DNA of 64,000 bases from Pseudochryseolinea flava (GCF_003286915.1 NZ_QMFY01000007.1:1-64000), one strand, 5' to 3'; counted from the first letter of the stretch, positions 1 to 8,866 are shown. Notes: generated by a model from the letters alone, not told the origin. Numbers and translations are program-made.

Positions 1-50
1 AGCCCTGAATTCTTCCACTCATTTATCGTGGCTTGCATTTGTTCTGGTGA

Positions 51-305
51 ATGCTTCATGTTTTTTTTTATCACAAAGCAATACCTAATTTATGCGCCGG
101 TAAAGATGTAGTTGGTCGGGTGGATACCATGAACTACAGTTCAACGTTGAAAGTTTTCTTTAGTACTGTTAATTGGGTGAAGCGTGATAATGGCTCGATT
201 GTAATGTCCACTGAAATTGGTTTTGATCGAGATTGGTTTGAAGAACGGCTTGTGAATGTTGATACGGGTGAATTTGGTCAGTGTATTAGTGGTGGGCTCA
301 GATAA
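51..305 (+). CDS. hypothetical small protein, possibly a fragment
   Basis: This is a short open frame of 84 codons that I do not recognise. It opens immediately after an in-frame stop at 48-50, so nothing upstream in this frame belongs to it. A second Met at 129 would give a 58-residue protein (MNYSSTLKVFF...) and may be the real start. No signal peptide, membrane segment or domain motif is visible. It lies among short orphan frames at the window edge, so it could also be the end of a decayed gene. Coding status is uncertain. Confidence 0.3.
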   Translation: MLHVFFYHKAIPNLCAGKDVVGRVDTMNYSSTLKVFFSTVNWVKRDNGSIVMSTEIGFDRDWFEERLVNVDTGEFGQCISGGLR

Positions 306-520
306 ATGAACAGGCTTGATCTAACCATTGTTTGAGTAGAGCAGGGCGGAAGGAATGCACGACATGATAAATCCAGAAATATCAATTTGAAACTTCTGTT
401 TGCATCGATATCCGGCTCTTCAAATGACAGGTGAACCCTGGATGAACTTCATGATTGAAGACTTTATGAAAGTTATACTTGCAGAGGTTTCTGCAGCGAA
501 AAAGAAATGACTATTTAAAC

Positions 521-838
521 ATGACTGGCGATATTCCAGATTGGGTTAAAGATCTGTTGGATGATGAGGATCACTTTTGGAAAAGTATTTATCCATCCTA
601 TAGCTTTGACGAACGCGTGTTACACTGGTCGGGATCGCTACACCGACGGATGCGCTGGCAGGAGGAAAGTGGTTATGATCCGTATGCGATTTACAGCAAG
701 ACGTGGCACATGCAAGCGAAGGAACGCGAACCTCAAATCGATCTGATCATGGACAATGTCTTCGAAAAATATTGGAGCGGCACTGGCGGAAATTGGGATA
801 AATCAGAATATTTGAAGCGTATTGAAAAGAAATGGTAA
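521..838 (+). CDS. hypothetical acidic/aromatic-rich protein
   Basis: Orphan protein of 105 residues starting MTGDIPDWVKDLLDDED. I chose the ATG at 521 rather than the in-frame TTG at 479, because the TTG would add 14 residues that overlap another short frame (MTGEPWMNFM..., 424-510) ending just upstream. The protein is rich in Trp, Tyr, Asp and Glu, with no signal peptide or transmembrane segment, so it is probably cytosolic. I see no family motif. The company of other short orphan genes suggests an accessory region, for example a toxin-immunity type locus, but this is a guess from size and context only. Confidence 0.5.
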   Translation: MTGDIPDWVKDLLDDEDHFWKSIYPSYSFDERVLHWSGSLHRRMRWQEESGYDPYAIYSKTWHMQAKEREPQIDLIMDNVFEKYWSGTGGNWDKSEYLKRIEKKW

Positions 839-971
839 TGGAATAGTATTGGGCGATGCCCCGAAGAAGGTGGTTACAATCCGAAGAGAAGCGATACGTC
901 ACCGTTTATTACGAAAAAAAATGATTTGATCTTAACCACGGAAATCCAAATCGAAATGGAAGAATGGTACC

Positions 972-1394
972 ATGAAAACGGTTAACGAAGACCCGGCGCA
1001 AAACATAACGATGCTCATCATTATTATCAGTATTAATGTTATCAACGTTGTACTGATAATGGTAAAGGATCTTTCATTCCTTATCTTCACAATCTCTTTC
1101 CTGAGCATAAATATTTTCTACTATCTCGTATACGCAGGGCGGTTTCACAAATTTGCTTACGACGATAAGGATTTCATTGTAACAAACTCCTGGAACCCAT
1201 TTTCGCGAAATGAATTTAAGATCCATGAAATGAAAGATATCAAAATTGCCTACCACAATCGGGTAGGCCATGCGATAGAGTTTAACTATCGCCATGATCA
1301 TTTCATTTATCATTGTGCCTACATCCACCGTAGCGAACTGGAAAATATGATCACAGAACTAACAAGCCCAAGCACAAAACTAACTTCGAAGTGA
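972..1394 (+). CDS. two-helix membrane protein with soluble C-terminal domain
   Basis: Protein of 140 residues. Residues about 12-32 and 36-55 form two closely spaced hydrophobic helices, followed by a soluble region of about 80 residues ending in a basic helix. This layout (N-terminal hairpin plus a short beta-rich domain with an IKI...F.Y.....I.HCAYI pattern) resembles small bacterial PH-like/YcxB-type membrane proteins, but I see no diagnostic motif, so the family is a guess. Predicted to sit in the inner membrane with the soluble part in the cytoplasm. It stands alone, upstream of the convergent xylose regulator. Confidence 0.6.
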   Translation: MKTVNEDPAQNITMLIIIISINVINVVLIMVKDLSFLIFTISFLSINIFYYLVYAGRFHKFAYDDKDFIVTNSWNPFSRNEFKIHEMKDIKIAYHNRVGHAIEFNYRHDHFIYHCAYIHRSELENMITELTSPSTKLTSK

Positions 1395-1425
1395 GTGAAT
1401 TGGGAATTGTTATAGCATTCTAACC

Positions 1426-2121
1426 CTACAACTCAAACGTGAATCCCTTCTCTGTCAACTTATCGTAGATTTTTTTATCGAACCGATACAGACCCGCCGC
1501 GCGATGTGATACCGCAGTCTGCTTTTCCTTCAGGGGCTCAAGTAAGTTCATCTTCATGAGCTTTCGTCTGAAGTTGGGCTTATCAAGTTTTTGGTCTAGA
1601 ATTGCTTCGTACAATTCTTGCAGTTGAAGCAATGTGAATTTTTTCGGTAATAAATTAAAACCGATAGGTTCGTGTCGAACCTTATGTTTTAAGTAGGAGA
1701 GTCCGGCATCAAGAATGGTTCTGTGATCATACGGAAGTTCCGGAACCTCGCTGATCTTGAACCACTGTGCATCGGCAGCGGTAAAGCCTGGAAGCAGTGT
1801 GTAGTTCTCAGGTTTTACCAATGCATAGTAGGCAATCGTAATAACGCGTTTATCAGGATAACGATCAACGGTACCAAAACTTCTAAGTTGTTCGAGATAA
1901 ATATTCGATACGCCGGTAAGATCACTTAATAATCTGCCCGCAGCATCATCCGTACTTTCATTATACCGAATCCATCCGCCGGGAAGTGCCCACTTTCCTT
2001 TGCTGATACCCTCGCCGTGTTGTACAAGCAGGATGTCAAGCTCATTTTTCTTAAAGCCGAAAATCAGACAGTCAATGGAAAGGGCATCGATAATGGTTTC
2101 AGGAAAAGAATTTTTCTTCAT
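1426..2121 (-). CDS. Nudix-fold transcriptional regulator (NrtR/AraR type), likely xylose regulator
   Basis: Protein of 231 residues: an N-terminal Nudix-like domain (about 10-145) and a C-terminal winged-helix domain (about 150-231; LPKKFTLLQLQELYEAIL...NFRRKLMKM is the typical HTH of this family). The Nudix box is degenerate. The G-x5-E and the conserved Arg are present (GGWIRYNE...GR), but the following REUXEE glutamates are Leu, Asp and Leu, so it probably binds an effector rather than hydrolysing nucleotides. Such Nudix-related regulators control arabinose, xylose and NAD genes in Bacteroidota. It is divergent from xylB-xylA, with a 23-bp imperfect palindrome at 2161-2183 between them. 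Inferred role: local, autoregulated regulator of xylBA. Confidence 0.85.
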   Translation of the reverse strand: MKKNSFPETIIDALSIDCLIFGFKKNELDILLVQHGEGISKGKWALPGGWIRYNESTDDAAGRLLSDLTGVSNIYLEQLRSFGTVDRYPDKRVITIAYYALVKPENYTLLPGFTAADAQWFKISEVPELPYDHRTILDAGLSYLKHKVRHEPIGFNLLPKKFTLLQLQELYEAILDQKLDKPNFRRKLMKMNLLEPLKEKQTAVSHRAAGLYRFDKKIYDKLTEKGFTFEL

Positions 2122-2135
2122 AGGGCGGTCGATAG

Positions 2136-2165
2136 TTGACTGGAATAAAAAATGTGTTACCTTGT
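2136..2165 (+). promoter_or_regulatory. candidate xylBA promoter
   Basis: TTG at 2136-2138 and TACCTTGT at 2158-2165 are separated by 19 bp, the usual spacing of Bacteroidota promoters, although the -7 element departs from TAnnTTTG in its last positions. The operator palindrome overlaps its downstream edge, where a bound repressor would block initiation. Confidence 0.35.
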
Positions 2166-2183
2166 AGTCAAATTTACTATAAG
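2161..2183. promoter_or_regulatory. palindromic operator between regulator and xylBA
   Basis: Imperfect inverted repeat of 23 bp centred on 2172. The left arm CTTGTAGTCAA and right arm TTTACTATAAG pair at 9 of 11 positions. It overlaps candidate promoters for both divergent genes. Operators of Nudix-type sugar regulators in this phylum are long palindromes of similar size, so this is the best candidate site for the neighbouring regulator. Direct binding is inferred. Confidence 0.55.
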
Positions 2184-2200
2184 TTCGTTGGAAGTACCAA
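2169..2200 (-). promoter_or_regulatory. candidate promoter of the Nudix regulator
   Basis: On the reverse strand, TAAATTTG (2169-2176) matches the Bacteroidota -7 consensus TAnnTTTG, with TTG (2198-2200) 21 bp upstream. The -7 element lies inside the palindromic operator, which would allow autoregulation. Confidence 0.35.
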
Positions 2201-2222
2201 GCGGGCTTGAAATTAATAAACT

Positions 2223-3731
2223 ATGTCACAATACCTGCTAGGGTACGATCTCGGAAGTTCGTCAATTAAGGCTTCGTTGGTGGAAGTGTCTACCGGATTA
2301 ACGGTTGCGTCAGCGCAATCGCCGAATGAAGAAATGCCAATGATGGCGGTGCAACCTGGCTGGGCTGAACAAGATCCTGAGATGTGGTGGGAGCACGTTC
2401 AAAAAAGTACGCACGCGTGTTTGAAGAAAGCTAACGTGAATGGGTTGGACGTGCAAGCGATTGGCATCTCGTATCAGATGCATGGTTTGGTATGCGTTGA
2501 CAAAGATCAGCAGGTGTTGCGTCCTTCGATTATTTGGTGTGATAGCCGCGCCGTTAGCATTGGAAATGAAGCATTTAAATTACTCGGCGAACAATTTTGT
2601 TTAGAGCGATTATTGAACTCACCGGGAAATTTTACCGGTTCAAAATTGCGTTGGGTAAAACAAAACGAACCTCACGTTTTCGCAAAGGTTGATAAGATGA
2701 TGCTGCCAGGAGACTACCTTGCCATGAAATTGTCGGGTGATGTGGTAACTACTGCCAGCGGTCTTTCCGAAGGTGTCCTCTGGGATTATAGTCAAGAATC
2801 GCCTGCGGAGAAATTACTCGATCATTACGGTATATCGAAAGGACAACTGCCAACCATCGCTCCAACGTTTGGCATTCAAGGTAAACTTGCAACATCGGCG
2901 GCAACGCTCCTGGGGTTGAAAGCGGGGACACCAATCAGTTATCGGGCAGGAGATCAACCTAATAATGCATTCTCACTAAATGTTTTGAATCCAGGAGAAA
3001 CTGCTGCGACGGCAGGTACGTCAGGTGTGATTTATAGCGTGACGGATAAAAATGCGTTTGATCAGAAGTCGCGCGTGAATACGTTTGTTCACGTCAACAA
3101 TAAGTCGGTTGGAACGTCAAACAGTATTCGCAATGGTGTATTGCTTTGCATCAACGGAACAGGAATTCAGAATTCTTGGCTGAGGAAGAATTCAACAGGT
3201 GCTGGCGCCGCTTACGATTATGACAAAATCAATTCGATTGCAGCCACTGCGCCCATAGGATCGGACGGCTTAGTTGTTTTGCCTTTTGGAAATGGCGCAG
3301 AACGCGTGCTCGAAAATAGAAACATTGACGGCTCGTTCCATGGATTAAATTTCAACAGACACGGGCAGCCGCACTTGTTCCGCGCAGTGCAGGAAGGAAT
3401 TGTGTTTGCGCTGAAGTATGGCTTCGATGTGCTTCAAGAGATGGGTTTAAAAACAAATGTGATCCGCGCAGGAAATGCAAATATGTTTTTGAGTCCGTTG
3501 TTCCGAGAGGCCTTTGTCAATACAATAGGCGCGCAATTGGAATTATACGATACGGACGGAGCGAAGGGTGCTGCGTTAGGCGCTGGCGTAGGCGCGGGGA
3601 TCTATCAGTCATTCGAAGAAGCATTCAAAGGGTTGAAGAAGATTCGTACTGAGGAAGTGGACGCATCAAAGGCAGAGCAATATCAATCAGCATATAATAC
3701 TTGGTTAAATCAACTGAATAAACAATTATGA
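2223..3731 (+). CDS. xylB: xylulokinase
   Basis: FGGY-family kinase of 502 residues, the usual length for xylulokinase; it phosphorylates D-xylulose to xylulose 5-phosphate in the cytoplasm. The N-terminal FGGY domain begins with the phosphate-binding loop [13 protein letters not shown]. Substrate-side residues follow in [10 protein letters not shown] and IIWCDSRA. The C-terminal FGGY domain starts near [14 protein letters not shown] and carries TAGTSGVIY and a glycine-rich adenine-binding stretch ([11 protein letters not shown]). Its stop overlaps the xylA start by four bases (ATGA at 3728-3731), implying translational coupling. Pairing with xylose isomerase makes xylulose the expected substrate over other FGGY sugars. 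Confidence 0.95.
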   Translation: MSQYLLGYDLGSSSIKASLVEVSTGLTVASAQSPNEEMPMMAVQPGWAEQDPEMWWEHVQKSTHACLKKANVNGLDVQAIGISYQMHGLVCVDKDQQVLRPSIIWCDSRAVSIGNEAFKLLGEQFCLERLLNSPGNFTGSKLRWVKQNEPHVFAKVDKMMLPGDYLAMKLSGDVVTTASGLSEGVLWDYSQESPAEKLLDHYGISKGQLPTIAPTFGIQGKLATSAATLLGLKAGTPISYRAGDQPNNAFSLNVLNPGETAATAGTSGVIYSVTDKNAFDQKSRVNTFVHVNNKSVGTSNSIRNGVLLCINGTGIQNSWLRKNSTGAGAAYDYDKINSIAATAPIGSDGLVVLPFGNGAERVLENRNIDGSFHGLNFNRHGQPHLFRAVQEGIVFALKYGFDVLQEMGLKTNVIRAGNANMFLSPLFREAFVNTIGAQLELYDTDGAKGAALGAGVGAGIYQSFEEAFKGLKKIRTEEVDASKAEQYQSAYNTWLNQLNKQL

Positions 3732-5056
3732 AGTTAACACTCGGCGACAAGGAATACTTTAAAGGCATTGGCCAGATAAAGTTTGAAGGAAAAGAGTCCG
3801 ACAATCCTTTTGCATTTAAATTTTATGATGCAAAGCGTAAGGTAGGAAAGAAGACAATGGAAGAACACTTCCGTTTTGCGATTGCCTACTGGCACACGTT
3901 CTGCGGTACTGGCGGCGATCCATTCGGGCCGGGTACTAAAAACTTTGCGTGGAATGAAAGCGATGATGCGATGCAACGCGCTTACGACAAAATGGATGCT
4001 GCGTTTGAATTTTACACAAAATTAGGTACGCCGTTCTATTGCTTTCACGACTATGACCTTGTCGATGAAGCTGCTACATTAAAGGAGTCCGAGGCACGTC
4101 TTGATAAAATTGTTGAGTACGCAAAGAAGAAACAAAAAGCATCAGGTGTAAAACTTCTTTGGGGCACGGCAAACTTGTTTTCAAATCCACGCTATATGAA
4201 TGGCGCGGCGACAAACCCCGACTTTAATGTTGTGGCTTGGGCAGGTGCGCAAGTAAAAAATGCGATCGACGCAACGATAGCGCTAGGCGGTTCAAACTAT
4301 GTGTTCTGGGGTGGTCGTGAAGGTTATATGTCGCTCTTGAATACTGATATGAAGCGTGAGCTTGAGCACATGGCAAAATTCTTGACTGCAGCACGTGACT
4401 ATGCAAGAGCAAATGGTTTCAAAGGCACATTCCTCATCGAACCGAAACCGATGGAACCTTCGAAACATCAATATGATTTTGATTCTGCAACCTGTATTGG
4501 GTTCTTGCGTGAATTTGGATTGATGGATGATTTCAAACTCAACATCGAAGTCAATCACGCAACACTTGCGCAGCATACTTTTGAGCATGAACTCCAGGTT
4601 GCAGCGGACTCAAACATGCTTGGCTCTATCGATGCTAACCGCGGTGATTACCAAAACGGTTGGGATACAGATCAATTCCCGAATAACCTGAACGAGCTTA
4701 CAGAAGCGATGCTCGTAATCCTTCAAGCTGGAGGTTTCAAAAACGGCGGTGTGAACTTCGATGCGAAGACGAGAAGAAATTCGACGGACATGGAAGATGT
4801 ATTCCATGCGCACATCGGCGGTATGGATAATTTTGCACGTGCGTTGCTCACAGCACAAGCAATTCTCGATCATGGAGAGTACCAAGAAATTCGTAAACAG
4901 CGTTATGCTTCTTTCGATTCTGGAAAAGGAAAATCATTTGAGCAAGGTAAAGTTGGGCTTGAAGATTTGAGAAACCTCGCACACAAGAATGGCGAGCCTG
5001 CGCAAATTTCTGGTAAACAGGAATACCTCGAGAATTTGATCAATCGTTTCATCTAA
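3728..5056 (+). CDS. xylA: xylose isomerase
   Basis: Class II-length xylose isomerase of 442 residues; it converts D-xylose to D-xylulose. Visible active-site segments: CFHDYDL (catalytic His and Asp), the WGGREGY loop, the metal ligands in the IEPKP segment and [18 protein letters not shown], and the [17 protein letters not shown] loop. Start overlaps the xylB stop, so both enzymes come from one transcript. The operon ends at a strong hairpin terminator at 5084. No xylose transporter or xylanase is visible next to it, so import must be encoded elsewhere. Confidence 0.97.
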   Translation: MKLTLGDKEYFKGIGQIKFEGKESDNPFAFKFYDAKRKVGKKTMEEHFRFAIAYWHTFCGTGGDPFGPGTKNFAWNESDDAMQRAYDKMDAAFEFYTKLGTPFYCFHDYDLVDEAATLKESEARLDKIVEYAKKKQKASGVKLLWGTANLFSNPRYMNGAATNPDFNVVAWAGAQVKNAIDATIALGGSNYVFWGGREGYMSLLNTDMKRELEHMAKFLTAARDYARANGFKGTFLIEPKPMEPSKHQYDFDSATCIGFLREFGLMDDFKLNIEVNHATLAQHTFEHELQVAADSNMLGSIDANRGDYQNGWDTDQFPNNLNELTEAMLVILQAGGFKNGGVNFDAKTRRNSTDMEDVFHAHIGGMDNFARALLTAQAILDHGEYQEIRKQRYASFDSGKGKSFEQGKVGLEDLRNLAHKNGEPAQISGKQEYLENLINRFI

Positions 5057-5083
5057 GCGTTTTTGCTTTTTAATAAATGAGTG

Positions 5084-5113
5084 GCCGTCGGATTAAGTTC
5101 TGACGGCTTTTTT
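5084..5113 (+). terminator. rho-independent terminator of xylBA
   Basis: Stem GCCGTCGGA / TCTGACGGC (9 bp with one G-T wobble) with a 6-nt loop, followed by six T. It sits 28 bp after the xylA stop. Confidence 0.85.
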
Positions 5114-5211
5114 GCTTAATACGTCTTTCCATCTCTTCGCCGCGCGGTGGTGCAATAGCTGCATTTAAGGCATTCGGACGGAGCAACAGCGCCCATTTTT
5201 GTGTAATTGTC

Positions 5212-5219
5212 TACCTTTG
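5212..5219 (+). promoter_or_regulatory. -7 promoter element, TACCTTTG
   Basis: Exact match to the Bacteroidota TAnnTTTG -7 element, 19 bp before the ATG at 5238. It places transcription start near 5226, which rules out the longer in-frame start at 5199 for the gene that follows. No clear -33 TTG at ideal spacing. Confidence 0.45.
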
Positions 5220-5237
5220 GACAAGAATTATACCGAC

Positions 5238-5789
5238 ATGAAATCACTTTTCACACTGGCCCTCGCGGTCATCACAACAGCGGCTGTTGCTCAAACAACC
5301 ACATACGGAAGTTTTAAACTCGTTGACCAGGAATTGATCTATCAAAAAGTATTTACACAAGATTCCATTACGGTGGCCAAACTTTCTGAGTACTATCAAA
5401 CATTACCGTACTTGTCCAACGTTGCTCAGCAAGGCGAAGAGGTGAACTTTGAGTTTAATGATCTGATCGTTGACTATAAGAAATTTCAGTTTGCACAAGT
5501 TGGTGTACCGCCCATCATTCAAACCGGAAAATACAGCGGTAAAGCGTACGTGAATGTAAAGGACGGCAAGTATCGCTTGACGATTACGAATATTCAGATG
5601 ACGGGAAACATCGGCTATAAGAATATCAACGCAAAGGAAAATCTCACCAACTATGCTTGCAAAAACAATGGAACGTTTATCGATCAAAACTGGTGCAAGC
5701 CAAATACATTAGGATTGCTGGAGAAAGCTTTCACCGATAAATTTCAATTCGTTGAAGTGGCGAAAAAGAAAAACGACGGCGACTGGTAG
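5238..5789 (+). CDS. exported DUF4468-like protein
   Basis: Protein of 183 residues with a signal peptide (MKSLFTLALAVITTAAVAQ, cleavage after AQ) and a mature domain of about 160 residues with alternating beta strands. The pattern, a TYGSF..VDQELIYQKVF opening and a central YSGKAYVNVKDGKYRLTITNI strand pair, resembles the DUF4468 family of Bacteroidota exported proteins with a TBP-like fold. Function unknown; probably periplasmic. The ATG at 5238 is chosen because the upstream promoter element at 5212 excludes the longer frame. It converges with the Rieske oxygenase gene. Confidence 0.7.
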   Translation: MKSLFTLALAVITTAAVAQTTTYGSFKLVDQELIYQKVFTQDSITVAKLSEYYQTLPYLSNVAQQGEEVNFEFNDLIVDYKKFQFAQVGVPPIIQTGKYSGKAYVNVKDGKYRLTITNIQMTGNIGYKNINAKENLTNYACKNNGTFIDQNWCKPNTLGLLEKAFTDKFQFVEVAKKKNDGDW

Positions 5790-5813
5790 CGGATAGATGT
5801 TTTGAATCGCTCT

Positions 5814-5848
5814 ACCGATAACGAATAACAGATAACCGATAACTAACC
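5814..5848. repeat. heptamer array between convergent genes
   Basis: Five consecutive 7-bp units: ACCGATA, ACGAATA, ACAGATA, ACCGATA, ACTAACC. They fill the gap between two convergent genes. The 7-bp period is shared with the arrays around the four-helix-bundle gene at 8453. Confidence 0.7.
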
Positions 5849-6886
5849 CTAAGTTATCCAATGCAACGTCTGTGCTTTCACTGGGTTCTCAAAGGGAGTT
5901 TTGTTTTGTTGCGATAGATCCCACTGACGCTTCAACTCATGATACCAGCGCGCCTGAAGATCAGGTTCACCCAATAACATCAGTGTTGGTTTACTCTTTA
6001 ATCCTTCTTCAAGTTTTCTAAAAATACCAAGGTCTTGGTGAATGAATTGTTTTCCAAGGTGACGCAACGGCCACCAGATAAATTTCACAAAGCCTAGTGT
6101 TGTAAAGAAAATGTGATTTAGTTCTGTTTCATTTTCATTAATGGGGGTGAGGCAAGTGATTGATACGATCTCGTTGTTCCCTACTTGAATATGTTCAAAA
6201 CGATTTCCTGGGAGTTGGAAATTAATTTCGGTTGATGTTCCTCCTTTTAAAATGGAATAACCTTTAGAGTTCGATGACGGCGCATGACGTACCATCTTAA
6301 AGCCCAAGTCAACAGGTTCAAATTGTTTCTCCTTGATTTTAAGCTTCTTCGCCGATCGCCAATACCATGACTGATGGACAAAAGTTACGTGCGCCGGATC
6401 GATGAGTCCAATCACCGAATGATCAATGTTGGATGGCATCGTTACCTTCTCAACAAAGAGAAATTTTTTGTCCGCTGGAATGAGAAGGTTGGGAAGTCGA
6501 TCTTCTGCACCTTGCAATTGAGTTTTATTCTGAGGAATGTAAATCCAAATAGTGCCGTTGATCTCTTTACACGGATACTTGAAAACTTTGATTTTTGAGC
6601 GATCAAATTTGTCATCAGCCAGCGCCGGTATAGCGGTACAGGTGCCGGAATGATTGAACTTCCATCCATGGTAAGCACATTGCAATTCTTTTCCATCATA
6701 CCATCCTTTCGAAAGCGGTACGCCGCGATGAGGACAGTTATCTTTTAAAGCAAAAGGCTGATCATTTTCATCGCGACCAAAGACGATTTTTTCACCGAGA
6801 ATCTCCTTGCCAACAAGTTTGCCACGTTTTAAAAATGAACCGTGCATAGCGAAGTACCAGAGATTTTTCAAGAACAGAGATTCCAT
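5849..6886 (-). CDS. Rieske [2Fe-2S] oxygenase, pheophorbide a oxygenase-like
   Basis: Protein of 345 residues from the ATG at 6886 (MESLFLKNLWYFAMHGS, the usual family N-terminus); a longer non-ATG frame reaches 6997 but adds an uncharacteristic stretch. The Rieske domain (about 5-105) has CPHRG...CAYHGW, i.e. C-x-H and C-x2-H ligands of a 2Fe-2S cluster. The catalytic domain has the mononuclear iron motif D-PAH-x4-H (LIDPAHVTFVHQSW). This architecture fits oxygenases of the PAO/vanillate-demethylase/TIC55 type, which hydroxylate aromatic or polycyclic substrates using electrons from a reductase not seen here. Substrate unknown. Divergent from the Gfo/Idh gene. Confidence 0.85.
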   Translation of the reverse strand: MESLFLKNLWYFAMHGSFLKRGKLVGKEILGEKIVFGRDENDQPFALKDNCPHRGVPLSKGWYDGKELQCAYHGWKFNHSGTCTAIPALADDKFDRSKIKVFKYPCKEINGTIWIYIPQNKTQLQGAEDRLPNLLIPADKKFLFVEKVTMPSNIDHSVIGLIDPAHVTFVHQSWYWRSAKKLKIKEKQFEPVDLGFKMVRHAPSSNSKGYSILKGGTSTEINFQLPGNRFEHIQVGNNEIVSITCLTPINENETELNHIFFTTLGFVKFIWWPLRHLGKQFIHQDLGIFRKLEEGLKSKPTLMLLGEPDLQARWYHELKRQWDLSQQNKTPFENPVKAQTLHWIT

Positions 6887-7075
6887 CAGATGGTTATTTT
6901 TTGGGACGTTAAAGTACGCGTTTACGTAGCCCGTTTCCAAATGCGAAAACAGCATCGAAATGCCTGGAAAAATTACTACCGTAAAGCATAGCTGCAATCG
7001 ATTTCGATAACTTTTTATGCGTAATTTTCAATATCAAACCTTTGAAATTCTGAACGTAGACCTATTTTTAACCTC

Positions 7076-8233
7076 ATGAGCAAAAAGTTACGCATGGGCA
7101 TGATCGGCGGAAGCACAGAAGCTTTCATCGGCGCCGTTCACCGCAAAGCAGCTGCCCTCGATGGAGAGATCGAACTCGTCTGTGGAGCATTCAGCAGTGA
7201 TCCAAAAAAATCAAAAGCCACCGGTCAAGCATTATACATCGATCCAAAAAGGGTGTATGCCAGCTACGCCGAAATGATCGAACAGGAAAAGTTGCTGCCT
7301 GAAAATGAACGCATGCAGTTCGTGTCGATCGTTACACCGAACCACGTTCATCTTGCCCCCGCACAAATGGCACTTGAAAATGGATTCCATGTTATCATTG
7401 ATAAACCGCTTGCGTTCTCTCTAGCGGAAGCAAAGACACTTCGTAAAGTCGTTGAAAAATCAGGATTGGTTTTAGCCTTGACCCATACCTACACGGGTTA
7501 CCCCATGGTGAAAGAAGCAAGACAGCTTGTGAAGCAGGGTAAAATTGGAAAGGTCCGTAAGGTATACGTCGAGTATCACCAAGGGTGGCTCACAAATTTC
7601 ATCGAAGGAAATAATAAGCAAGCCAGTTGGAGAACTGATCCGAAGCGATCTGGACTGGGTGGTGCAATAGGCGATATTGGAACACATGCCGCAAACTTAG
7701 CGGAATACATTTCAGGACTAGAAATTGCAGAGATTAGCGCAGATCTCAATATTGTGGTGAAAGGACGCCAATTGGATGATGATAGCGCGATGTTACTTCG
7801 TTTCAACAACGGCGCAACGGGGATCCTATCCGCAACACAAATTGCAGCAGGTGAAGAAAATAATCACAACATCAGAATTTACGGTGACAAAGGCGCGATC
7901 GTTTGGCGTCAAGAAGAACCGAACACACTTTTGGTGCGCGTCTACGGCAAGCCGAATGAAGTTTATCGCACAGGCTGGGATTATCTATCCGACGCCGCGA
8001 AACTGAATACGCGTACGCCTTGGGGACATCCTGAAGGATACCTTGAAGCATTCGCCAATCTCTACCTTGCTTTTGGTCGCGCTGTTCGTGCATGGAAACC
8101 TGGCAAAAAAATCGATCCTGTAAAATTCGACTTTCCAGATGTAAACGATGGCGTTCGCGGAATGGCCTTTGTCGAAACGGTGATCAAGTCTGCAAACTCC
8201 AATAGAAAGTGGACGAAGTTTAAGGGAGAATAA
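7076..8233 (+). CDS. Gfo/Idh/MocA family oxidoreductase
   Basis: NAD(P)-dependent sugar or inositol dehydrogenase of 385 residues. The N-terminal Rossmann fold begins LRMGMIGGSTEAFIGAVHR, and the family motif appears as IIDKPLAFS with the Lys of the E/DKP signature. The C-terminal alpha/beta domain contains the GGAIGDIGTHAANLAEY segment with the catalytic Asp-x3-His. Expected to oxidise a sugar hydroxyl in the cytoplasm. It is followed, across an inserted four-helix-bundle gene, by a sugar phosphate isomerase/epimerase, a common operon partner. The exact sugar is not predictable. Confidence 0.9.
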   Translation: MSKKLRMGMIGGSTEAFIGAVHRKAAALDGEIELVCGAFSSDPKKSKATGQALYIDPKRVYASYAEMIEQEKLLPENERMQFVSIVTPNHVHLAPAQMALENGFHVIIDKPLAFSLAEAKTLRKVVEKSGLVLALTHTYTGYPMVKEARQLVKQGKIGKVRKVYVEYHQGWLTNFIEGNNKQASWRTDPKRSGLGGAIGDIGTHAANLAEYISGLEIAEISADLNIVVKGRQLDDDSAMLLRFNNGATGILSATQIAAGEENNHNIRIYGDKGAIVWRQEEPNTLLVRVYGKPNEVYRTGWDYLSDAAKLNTRTPWGHPEGYLEAFANLYLAFGRAVRAWKPGKKIDPVKFDFPDVNDGVRGMAFVETVIKSANSNRKWTKFKGE

Positions 8234-8265
8234 ATTACGAGGCAATGGGAGTGGGGTATTGGGAA

Positions 8266-8349
8266 TTAGGACTTGGGAATTAGGACTTGGGTATTAGGAC
8301 TTGGGTATTAGGACTTGGGTATTAGGACTTGGGTATTAGGACTTGGGCA
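8266..8349. repeat. left heptamer array, six 14-bp units
   Basis: Six tandem copies of TTAGGACTTGGGTA (first with AA in place of TA, last with CA), preceded by an imperfect GGGGTATTGGGAA lead from about 8252. Each unit is two heptads, TTAGGAC and TTGGGTA, so a GG or GGG run recurs every 7 bases on the + strand, like telomeric repeats. It ends about 100 bp before the four-helix-bundle gene. Confidence 0.95.
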
Positions 8350-8452
8350 TAGGCAATATTTGTCGGGATGTAGTATGCTGAGTTAAGTATTTAGGACTGA
8401 TTTGCAAATCTGTCCACCGTTATAAGTTTATTTTTACATAAACCGTTGTGTT

Positions 8453-8854
8453 ATGATTTCAAGACTAGAAGATTTTAGAGCTTACAATTGTGCTATGGAG
8501 CTAGGAGAAAATGTTTGGCAAGTTGTTACGAAGTGGAAGTACTTTGACAAAAGTACAATCGGACAACAACTCGTAACTGCGGTTGATTCCGTAGCAGCAA
8601 ACCTTTCTGAAGGACTAGGGAGATATCATTTTAGAGAGACAAAGAATCTAACGTATTATTCACGCGGATCTCTTTTCGAAACAAAAACGTGGCTTACCAA
8701 AGCTCACACCAGACAATTGATCAGTGACGACCAATTCGTGAAATTCATCGAAACCATCGAACTCCTAGGTAAGATGATCAATAGCTACATCAAAACGCTA
8801 GGAAATTTTAAGGAATCTAGTTTAAACGATAGAACCATCGAACCCTATACCTAA
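8453..8854 (+). CDS. four-helix bundle protein (23S rRNA intervening-sequence / Avd-like family)
   Basis: Protein of 133 residues, helical throughout, with the signatures of the S23/four-helix-bundle family: an initial DFRAY..A.EL...VW segment, IGQQLVTAVDSVAANLSEGLGRYHF in the second helix, and a C-terminal helix pair with DDQFVKFIETIELLGKMINSYI. Relatives are encoded in 23S rRNA intervening sequences and, as Avd, accompany diversity-generating retroelements, where they bind reverse transcriptase and nucleic acid. No reverse transcriptase is visible here. The gene interrupts a sugar-oxidation operon and is bracketed by G-rich heptamer arrays in opposite orientation, which suggests that gene and arrays form one inserted unit. 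Confidence 0.9.
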   Translation: MISRLEDFRAYNCAMELGENVWQVVTKWKYFDKSTIGQQLVTAVDSVAANLSEGLGRYHFRETKNLTYYSRGSLFETKTWLTKAHTRQLISDDQFVKFIETIELLGKMINSYIKTLGNFKESSLNDRTIEPYT

Positions 8855-8866
8855 CACCACATACCT

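Noticed and set aside
4292-4588. Antisense open frames inside xylA and other long genes
   Set aside because: Long reverse frames under strongly recognised genes are codon-usage shadows, without independent motifs.
8266-8349. Possible CRISPR array
   Set aside because: Units are 14 bp, directly adjacent with no spacers, and no cas genes are near; it is a simple tandem array.
8453-8854. Diversity-generating retroelement with Avd
   Set aside because: The bundle protein is Avd-like, but there is no reverse transcriptase and no template/variable repeat pair in the window.
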